From Candidatus Hydrogenedentota bacterium (GTDB lineage: Bacteria; Hydrogenedentota; Hydrogenedentia; Hydrogenedentales; SLHB01), in the NCBI GenBank assembly GCA_029262095.1, contig JAJDAB010000154.1, positions 1 to 27,354 on the forward strand: DNA of 27,354 bases, in the 5' to 3' direction. Shown here in pieces: positions 22,129 to 27,354 of the stretch. The notes under the pieces were generated by a model that was given only the letters and a program-made list of their open reading frames with translations, did no database searches and was not told where the DNA came from. The stretch's first letter is position 1. Every line of letters begins with the position of its first letter. A program made the position numbers and the translations under genes.

Positions 22129-24238
22129 CTATATTCGTTGTATGGGCCCAGGCGAAGGCTATTTGGTCGGCGGCTTCTTCGATTAGTTTTGCGGTGGGTT
22201 TTCCGGCGCCGTGGCCTGCGCGGGTTTCGATTCGGATGAGTACTGGGGCGTCGCCGTCGTGTTGGCATTGGAGCATCGCGGCGAATTTGAAGGAGTGGCC
22301 TGGGACGACGCGGTCGTCGGTGTCGGCGGTGGTGACGAGGGTTGCGGGGTAGGCGACGTCGGGATTGATGTTGTGGTAGGGCGAGTAGTTGAAGATCGCT
22401 TCAAATTCTTCCGGGTCGTCGGCGGAGCCGTAGTCGTCGACCCAAAATCGTCCCGCAGTGAATTGGTGGAACCGGAGCATGTCCATCACGCCGACTGCTG
22501 GCAGGCATGCCGCGAACAAGTCGGGCCGTTGCGTCATCGCGGCGCCGACGAGGAGTCCGCCGTTGCTGCCGCCTTGGATGGCGAGTGTCTTGTTCGAGCA
22601 GTATTTGTTCGAGATTAGGAATTCCGCTGCTGCGATGAAATCGTCGAACACGTTTTGTTTTTGCAGTTTTGTCCCGGCTTTGTGCCATTTTTCGCCGTAT
22701 TCGCCGCCGCCGCGTAGGTTGGCCACTGCGTAGACGCCACCACGCTCCATCCATGCTAGTCGACTGATGGAAAAGCCGGGCGTCATGGGGATGTTGAATC
22801 CGCCGTAGCCATAGAGCAGCGTCGGATTCTGGCCGTTTAGCTCCACGCCTTCCTTGTGTGTGATAAACATCGGCACGCGTGTGCCGTCTTTGCTCGTGTA
22901 GAAGACTTGCGTGACGATGTAGTCGTCGGAATCGCAGTCGACCGCGGCGCGGCGGAGCAAGGTTGATTCGCCTGTGGCGACGTCGTATCGGTATGTACTG
23001 GGCGGCGTGGCGAAACTGGAGAACGAGTAGAATGTCTCGGTGTCTTCCCGTTTTCCGCCGAAGCCGCCCGCCGAACCGATGCCGGGGAACTCGACTTCGC
23101 GAAGGCGTTTCCCTTCCATGTCGTGGACAATGATCTGTGACTTCGCGTCTTTGAGATACTGTGCGATGAACGAATCACCGACAAGGCTAACGCCGCGCAG
23201 GGGTTCTTCCTGTTCCGGGATAAGTTCTCGCCAGTTTGCCGGTTCGGGTTTTTCCACGTCGATTGCGATCAACCGTTTCTTCGGCGCGTTGTTGCTGGTG
23301 ATAAAGAAGAAGATTGATCCTTCGCTGCCGATAATGGAGTAATCGAACTCGAACGTATCGATTAGATCGACCATTTTCGAACTCGGGTCGCGGAGGTCTT
23401 TATACATCACGCGATAGCGGTCATCGGTGCCGACCCAGGCTGTGAGTACGAGATAACGTCCATCCTCGGTGGCGTCTACGCCAAAGCCCCATTCCGGTTC
23501 ATCCGGTCGCTCATAGACGAGCACATCGTCTGATTGTGGCGTGTCCACTTTGTGGAAAAATACTTTTTGATTGAACGTGAGGCTTTGGAATTCTTCGCCC
23601 TCTTCCGGTTCGTCGAATCGGCCGTAGTAGAATCCGCTGCTGTCTGCCGCCCATTCCGCGCCGCTATATTTCACCCACCGAATTTCGTCGTCGAGCACTT
23701 TTCCGGATTCGATCTCCATCACGCGCCACGTATACCAATCGGATCCTGCGTCTGCGACACCGTAGGCCAAATACTTCCCGTCGTCGGAGAACGCCGCGCC
23801 GCCGAGGGCGACCGTGCCATCGTCCGACCATTCGTTGGGATCGATGAGTACGCGCGGTTCGTCCTCAAGCGTGTCTTGTACGTACAGCACGGCTTGATTT
23901 TGCAGGCCGTCGTTCTTGGAGAAGTAATACCGCCCGCCTCGCTTGAACGGCGCGGAGTATTTCTCGTAATCCCACAGCTCGGTCAATCGTTCCTCAATGG
24001 CTTCGCGCTCCGGCAATGCTTTCAGATACGCAAACGTCACTTCGTTCTGCGATTCAACCCATGCCGCGACATCGTCCGATTCGCGAACATCGTCTTCCAG
24101 CCAACGATAGGGGTCTGCCACGGTCACGCCGTGATAGATGTCGGTATGGTCAACGCGTTTTGTCACGGGATACTCCAATTCCGCCGCCCAAGCCAACGCG
24201 GGCAGGGCTATAAGACTCATCATCAAGAACTGCCGCAT
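22112..24238 (-). CDS. Secreted prolyl oligopeptidase (family S9A)
   Basis: A 708-residue serine peptidase that cleaves short peptides after proline. The signal peptide is MRQFLMMSLIALPALAWA, predicting a periplasmic or secreted enzyme. YPVTKRVDHTDIYHGVTVADPYRWLEDD is the typical S9A N-terminus, residues of about 80-430 form the seven-bladed propeller, and the C-terminal alpha/beta-hydrolase domain holds the triad. The nucleophile is S558 in GGSNGG, the Asp is D641/D642 in ADTDDRVVP, and the His is H676 in RAGHGAGKP. The start is fixed by AAAGGA about 10 bases before the ATG at 24238; a 34-residue Cys-rich upstream extension is rejected. The final residues NIETQRR lie partly in a dispersed repeat. 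It is divergent from the methyltransferase gene. Confidence 0.95.
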   Translation of the reverse strand: MRQFLMMSLIALPALAWAAELEYPVTKRVDHTDIYHGVTVADPYRWLEDDVRESDDVAAWVESQNEVTFAYLKALPEREAIEERLTELWDYEKYSAPFKRGGRYYFSKNDGLQNQAVLYVQDTLEDEPRVLIDPNEWSDDGTVALGGAAFSDDGKYLAYGVADAGSDWYTWRVMEIESGKVLDDEIRWVKYSGAEWAADSSGFYYGRFDEPEEGEEFQSLTFNQKVFFHKVDTPQSDDVLVYERPDEPEWGFGVDATEDGRYLVLTAWVGTDDRYRVMYKDLRDPSSKMVDLIDTFEFDYSIIGSEGSIFFFITSNNAPKKRLIAIDVEKPEPANWRELIPEQEEPLRGVSLVGDSFIAQYLKDAKSQIIVHDMEGKRLREVEFPGIGSAGGFGGKREDTETFYSFSSFATPPSTYRYDVATGESTLLRRAAVDCDSDDYIVTQVFYTSKDGTRVPMFITHKEGVELNGQNPTLLYGYGGFNIPMTPGFSISRLAWMERGGVYAVANLRGGGEYGEKWHKAGTKLQKQNVFDDFIAAAEFLISNKYCSNKTLAIQGGSNGGLLVGAAMTQRPDLFAACLPAVGVMDMLRFHQFTAGRFWVDDYGSADDPEEFEAIFNYSPYHNINPDVAYPATLVTTADTDDRVVPGHSFKFAAMLQCQHDGDAPVLIRIETRAGHGAGKPTAKLIEEAADQIAFAWAHTTNIETQRR

Positions 24239-24326
24239 GAGAATATTCCTTTCACCAGGGCAAGACGCCGGATCGGCGCATACGCGACATAGTCCCAAGT
24301 CGAGGCCTCTGATGCAAGCGGCGCAG

Positions 24327-24332
24327 TATACT
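24327..24332 (+). promoter_or_regulatory. Possible -10 element for a leaderless methyltransferase mRNA
   Basis: TATACT ends 6 bases before the ATG at 24339, so transcription would begin at or beside the start codon. It lies in the 8-bp palindrome AGTATACT and so reads identically on the other strand. I see no convincing -35. Confidence 0.3.
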
Positions 24333-24338
24333 CTGCCC

Positions 24339-24827
24339 ATGTCAATGACGCCTTATCAACGCCTATTTGGTGCAGGACCGCGCGGGATTGTTCTTACGAT
24401 CGTTACATTTCCAATCGCGTATTTTGTAATACATCGATTCGGCCCTTGGCCCATCCACCATTCAGCGGCTGTTGGTTACGTTTTGCTGGGTGTGTCGTTG
24501 GCCGCAACGTTGGCGCTCGCGGTTTGGAGCCTCAAGTCATTGCCGCCCGACGAGCGTGGCAACGTGCTTGTCGACTCTGGCGCGTTTCGGTATTTCCGCC
24601 ATCCGCTTTATGCCACGTTCTTGACGTTCTTCGATTTCGGTTTGGCGATCTACCTCAACGATTGGGCATTCCTTGTGTGGGCGTTTGCACAACATCCGAT
24701 CTGGCATCTCAACATTCGGAGCGAAGAGCAATTGATGCGTAACGCGTTTGGTGATGAGTACGCCGCATATTGTAACGTGACCGGTCGGTTTGTACCGAGG
24801 TTGTGGCGGAATCCTTCACGTGGATAA
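24339..24827 (+). CDS. Isoprenylcysteine carboxyl methyltransferase (ICMT)-like membrane protein
   Basis: A 162-residue protein starting MSMTPYQRLFGAG, with three to four membrane segments (GIVLTIVTFPIAYFVI, AVGYVLLGVSLAATLALAVW, YATFLTFFDFGLAIYL, AFLVWAFAQHPIWHL). The family motifs are present: GAFRYFRHPLYATF (the RHPxY cofactor site) and EEQLMRNAFGDEYAAYCNVTGRFVPRL (the E-x-x-L...FGxxYxxY helix). ICMT/PEMT-fold enzymes methylate lipids or small hydrophobic acceptors from S-adenosylmethionine at the membrane; the substrate is unknown. The start is uncertain because no ribosome site is seen; an ATG at 24312 is an alternative. The SDR gene follows 45 bases later and is probably cotranscribed. 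Confidence 0.83.
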   Translation: MSMTPYQRLFGAGPRGIVLTIVTFPIAYFVIHRFGPWPIHHSAAVGYVLLGVSLAATLALAVWSLKSLPPDERGNVLVDSGAFRYFRHPLYATFLTFFDFGLAIYLNDWAFLVWAFAQHPIWHLNIRSEEQLMRNAFGDEYAAYCNVTGRFVPRLWRNPSRG

Positions 24828-24872
24828 CAGCAACACTGTGTGAGACCAACGGATTATCGGAGAATCAAAATC

Positions 24873-25691
24873 ATGATGACTTTGGACGGCAAGACGATTG
24901 TCGTTACAGGCGCGTCAGACGGGATTGGGCGCGAATTGACGATGCAACTTGCGAAGAGAGGTGCGAACATCGTTGCGGCCGCACGGAGTGCCGACAAGCT
25001 AAACGATCTCGCCGGTCAATGCCGTGACTTTTCGGGGGAAGTCGCAGGAATATCGACGGACGTATCCGACCCGAACGCGTGCCGAATGCTAGTTGATGGT
25101 GCTTTACAGAAGTTTGACGGGATCGACATCTTCATCAATAACGCGGGCATCTCTATGCATGCGCGTTTCGATGAAATAACCGACCTGACTTCGTTCGAAA
25201 ACATCATGCGCGTCAACTACCTTGGTGCCGTGTATTGCACCCATCATGCCCTTCCTCATCTTCAACAGAGCAAGGGACTTCTTGTTGCGGTTTCCTCCCT
25301 GCAGGGTCTGACGGGTTTTCCGAGATCCACCGGATACGCCGCGAGCAAACACGCAATGCAAGGATTCTTTGATTCACTAAGAATGGAGCTGGACGGATCG
25401 GGTGTCGATGTGCTGGTTGTTTCGCCTGGTGCCGTTGACACGGCGATTCATTCTCGGAAATTTGGCAATAGAAATGACGGCGCGCAGGATTCCATCGCAG
25501 GAGACCGCAATCAAATGATGCCCGTGGACGAATGTGCCAGGCAGATGGTAGCAGCGATTGAACGGCGTCAGCGTGAACTTGTCATGACGGGCGCAGGTCG
25601 TTTGTTGAAGTACATCCGTCCGTTCGCACCAGATCTCGTCGACCGCCAAGTCGCCAAAAGCGTCGCGAGATTCTACATCACCGAGTCTTAA
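24873..25691 (+). CDS. Short-chain dehydrogenase/reductase (classical SDR)
   Basis: A 272-residue NAD(P)-dependent oxidoreductase starting MMTLDGKTIVVTGASDGIGREL. The cofactor motif TGASDGIG is at 12-19, INNAGIS is the conserved NNAG, and the catalytic Ser142 (VSSLQG), Tyr155 and Lys159 (YAASK) are in place. SPGAVDT is the usual PG motif. The basic residues after the glycine motif (AARSADKL) suggest preference for NADP(H). The C-terminal RRQRELVMTGAGRLLKYIRPFAPDLVD resembles DHRS7/Dhs-type SDRs that act on lipids or steroids. The substrate is not known. The start is chosen by CGGAGA about 10 bases upstream. It follows the ICMT-like gene on the same strand and ends 11 bases before a convergent gene. 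Confidence 0.93.
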   Translation: MMTLDGKTIVVTGASDGIGRELTMQLAKRGANIVAAARSADKLNDLAGQCRDFSGEVAGISTDVSDPNACRMLVDGALQKFDGIDIFINNAGISMHARFDEITDLTSFENIMRVNYLGAVYCTHHALPHLQQSKGLLVAVSSLQGLTGFPRSTGYAASKHAMQGFFDSLRMELDGSGVDVLVVSPGAVDTAIHSRKFGNRNDGAQDSIAGDRNQMMPVDECARQMVAAIERRQRELVMTGAGRLLKYIRPFAPDLVDRQVAKSVARFYITES

Positions 25692-25702
25692 TGTTCTCGC
25701 GG

Positions 25703-26686
25703 TCATTCGCCAGAATAACGAAGGCCCCACTGCGCCCGAATACGGTCCAACGTGCGCATGACAGCGAGCGTGCCCTCGTGCGGAACTAGGCTGCTCTCGC
25801 GTTTCCCCGCGCGAAGGCAATCACCGACTTGCTGGGCTTCGTATTGCATGCCCATCCCCGGATACGGGAAGTTGATTTCTTCAGACTGATCGTCTCTTGT
25901 GATGACAATACGGTTCGGGCGGTAAAACGGTTCTGGGATTCGGATCTGCGCTTCCGTTCCTGAAATGACGATTTCTTCCGGCATCTGTGTGCGTACCGCG
26001 CTCGCGATGATCGCCATGCCACCGCCGGGGTACGTCATTACAATTCCGTTCTGCTCATCGACGCCCGTTTCGCCGATGTGTGCCGAGGCATGAATCGCCT
26101 CTGGTTCGCCTCCTAGAACGAGATGCGCGACTGAGATTGGATAGACACCGACATCCAATAGTGCACCGCCACCGAGTGCTTTGTTCAGGACGGCGGTCGA
26201 TGGATCCCAGTCCGATCGAAAACAAAATGAACCCATCATCATGCGCGGCTCGCCGATCGCGCCACTATCGATGAGTTCTTTGATCTTACGCATTGCCGGG
26301 AAGCAATAGGTCCACATGCCTTCCATGAGGAATAATTCGCGATCCCGTGCCGCGTTGATCATCGACTGTGAATCCAATTCGTTCAGTGCGAATGGTTTCT
26401 CGCACAACACCGCCTTGCCGGCGTCGAGACACATCAATGTGTTCGGGAGATGAAACGGATGCGGTGTCGCGATATAGACGACATCGACATCCGGGTCCGC
26501 CGCCAAGGCTTCGTAACTCGCATGCCGCTTCCGGGCACCGAACGACTCACTAAATTTATCCGCCGAAGACTGCGAACGTGATCCGACGGCTACCAACTCG
26601 GCCCCCTTCGCGTGCTGCAGGTCGCTGGCAAATTGCCGCGCGATGAACCCGGTGCCCAATATGCCCCAGCGAGTCGGTTTGGTCAT
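25703..26686 (-). CDS. Gfo/Idh/MocA family oxidoreductase
   Basis: A 327-residue NAD(P)-dependent dehydrogenase. The N-terminal Rossmann fold begins WGILGTGFIARQFA, VVYIATPHPFHLPN is the second nucleotide strand, and CEKPFAL carries the conserved EKP motif. The C-terminal domain contains LFLMEGMWTYCFPAM and GGGALLDVGVYPISVAHLV, typical of the dihydrodiol dehydrogenase/xylose dehydrogenase branch, where the D-x-G-x-Y-x-x-x segment lies at the active site. Substrates in this branch are sugars or diols; the exact one is unknown. It lies downstream of the APMAP/strictosidine-synthase-like gene on the same strand, 46 bases apart, separated by a dispersed repeat, and is convergent with the SDR gene. 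Confidence 0.93.
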   Translation of the reverse strand: MTKPTRWGILGTGFIARQFASDLQHAKGAELVAVGSRSQSSADKFSESFGARKRHASYEALAADPDVDVVYIATPHPFHLPNTLMCLDAGKAVLCEKPFALNELDSQSMINAARDRELFLMEGMWTYCFPAMRKIKELIDSGAIGEPRMMMGSFCFRSDWDPSTAVLNKALGGGALLDVGVYPISVAHLVLGGEPEAIHASAHIGETGVDEQNGIVMTYPGGGMAIIASAVRTQMPEEIVISGTEAQIRIPEPFYRPNRIVITRDDQSEEINFPYPGMGMQYEAQQVGDCLRAGKRESSLVPHEGTLAVMRTLDRIRAQWGLRYSGE

Positions 26687-26699
26687 CGGCGAGTTCCCA

Positions 26700-26729
26700 A
26701 TCTGTGTTTATCTGTATTCATCTGTGGAT
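26700..26729. repeat. 10-bp tandem GAT repeat, copy 2
   Basis: Three consecutive 10-bp units each begin with ATCTGT (ATCTGTGTTT, ATCTGTATTC, ATCTGTGGAT). The inverted relative is at 21779-21808. It fills most of the 46-bp gap between the two adjacent minus-strand genes. Confidence 0.7.
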
Positions 26730-26732
26730 CCT

Positions 26733-27354
26733 CTATTCGATTGGATTCGCGATCCGGTGCAAACCTGGCCGGTCATCGGTGAAGTTGGCGAGGTAGACCC
26801 CCGTCTTTCCCGGAATGACGGCGGCAATGTCTTGGACGTGCGTGCCAGCATGTTCAGCGTACCACAATGGTGTCGCGGCATCCGGACTCAACACGAGCAC
26901 GCCCGTTACGGTGGGTACGGGCAATAGTTCTAGGGGTAGGCGCAACATCAACGGTTTGACCCATGGGTTGGCGTGTGCCCACGTGACGAATCCCGTGCGT
27001 TCCTTGATCATACCGACCCAGATTCGCCCGTCTTCGGCGCGATCCAGTCCGTCGGGCATGCTGGGTAACGCGTCCCACACGACGTCGTCTTCGCCTGCAC
27101 GTTCGCCCGCGAGGAATAGGCGCAAGATGCGAAACTTCGTCGTCTCTGTGACGAGCACCGATTGCTCTCCCTCTTCGAGCAATACGCCATCGATAAAATT
27201 GTATCCGTACGCGGCTAATGCGGCGGTGTCGGTCTCCGCGTCGTATTTCCATAAACGTCCATTTAGGCCGAGAGTAATCGCCTCGCCCATCGCGCCGCCG
27301 CCCATTGATGCGCCTTCGTCGGCGAACGGTGCGCTAAAGTAAAATCGTTTGCCG
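26733..27354 (-). CDS. Strictosidine-synthase/APMAP-like beta-propeller protein (5' end outside window)
   Basis: A C-terminal fragment of about 206 residues open to the window edge; the coding frame continues through FYFSAPFADEGASMGGG up to 27354. Characteristic segments of six-bladed strictosidine-synthase-like/APMAP propellers are present: the segment GRLWKYDAETDTAAL, then GVLLEEGEQSVLVTETTKFRILRLFL, and the signature LPSMPDGLDRAEDGRIWVGM. The final blade includes GKTGVYLANFTDDRPGLHRI. Family members are calcium-binding lactonases or esterases; the bacterial substrates are mostly unknown. The gene ends 46 bases before the oxidoreductase start and is probably cotranscribed with it. The Met at 27305 is internal. 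Confidence 0.82.
   Translation of the reverse strand, partial: GKRFYFSAPFADEGASMGGGAMGEAITLGLNGRLWKYDAETDTAALAAYGYNFIDGVLLEEGEQSVLVTETTKFRILRLFLAGERAGEDDVVWDALPSMPDGLDRAEDGRIWVGMIKERTGFVTWAHANPWVKPLMLRLPLELLPVPTVTGVLVLSPDAATPLWYAEHAGTHVQDIAAVIPGKTGVYLANFTDDRPGLHRIANPIE

Noticed and set aside
24239..24340. Cys-rich 34-residue extension of the prolyl oligopeptidase
   Set aside because: A signal peptide and a ribosome site begin at 24238; the extension lies in the divergent promoter region.
26700..26729. CRISPR-like array
   Set aside because: The 10-bp units are contiguous without spacers, and no cas genes are present.

Overview
The window looks like a chromosomal stretch from a free-living, double-membraned (Gram-negative type) bacterium of moderately high GC. 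The signs are an AsmA-like envelope protein, type II secretion pseudopilins, several Sec signal peptides, an ECF sigma/anti-sigma pair and many dispersed short repeats. The pseudopilin with a C-terminal DGH motif, the large CehA/McbA-type metallohydrolase, the APMAP/strictosidine-synthase-like protein and the repeat content recall Planctomycetota, Hydrogenedentota and related phyla. That placement is an inference and is tentative. There are no transposases, phage genes or CRISPR arrays.

Layout. 1-1.8 kb: an ABC-2 type permease (+). 1.8-1.9 kb: tRNA-Val(CAC) on the minus strand with its own promoter. 2.0-3.9 kb: a minus-strand stress operon of ECF sigma factor, acidic one-TM anti-sigma factor and exported Spy/CpxP-like protein, headed by a sigmaE-like promoter that suggests autoregulation. 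4.0-5.4 kb: a radical SAM/SPASM protein (-) divergent from a zinc-ribbon/DUF2007 protein (+). 5.4-9.0 kb: a 1192-residue AsmA-like protein (-). 9.12-9.22 kb: a candidate plus-strand small RNA with promoter, two hairpins and U-tract. 9.2-12.0 kb: a three-gene minus-strand operon joined by 4-bp overlaps: TolB-like propeller, exported degenerate metallophosphoesterase, and aat. 12.2-15.0 kb: a pseudopilin-like protein and an exported helical/TPR-like protein (+). 15.0-15.5 kb: non-coding, with palindromic repeats and a minus-strand terminator. 15.5-19.0 kb: a type II secretion operon gspI-gspJ-gspK-gspF (-). 19.3-21.7 kb: the CehA/McbA-type metallohydrolase (+). 21.7-22.1 kb: a non-coding island of nested repeats. 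22.1-24.2 kb: a secreted prolyl oligopeptidase (-). 24.3-25.7 kb: an isoprenylcysteine-methyltransferase-like membrane protein and an SDR oxidoreductase (+). 25.7-27.35 kb: a Gfo/Idh/MocA oxidoreductase and a strictosidine-synthase/APMAP-like protein cut by the window edge (-).

How the genes work together. Much of the window concerns the cell envelope: stress sensing (sigma, anti-sigma, Spy-like), membrane assembly or transport (AsmA, ABC-2 permease), secretion (GspIJKF) and exported hydrolases (peptidase, metallohydrolase). The best candidates for something undescribed are the putative small RNA at 9.12-9.22 kb; the charge-complementary anti-sigma/Spy-like pair; the histone-H1-like tail on GspF; two exported pseudoenzymes lacking metal ligands; and the repeat island that supplies the last codons and stop of the peptidase gene.
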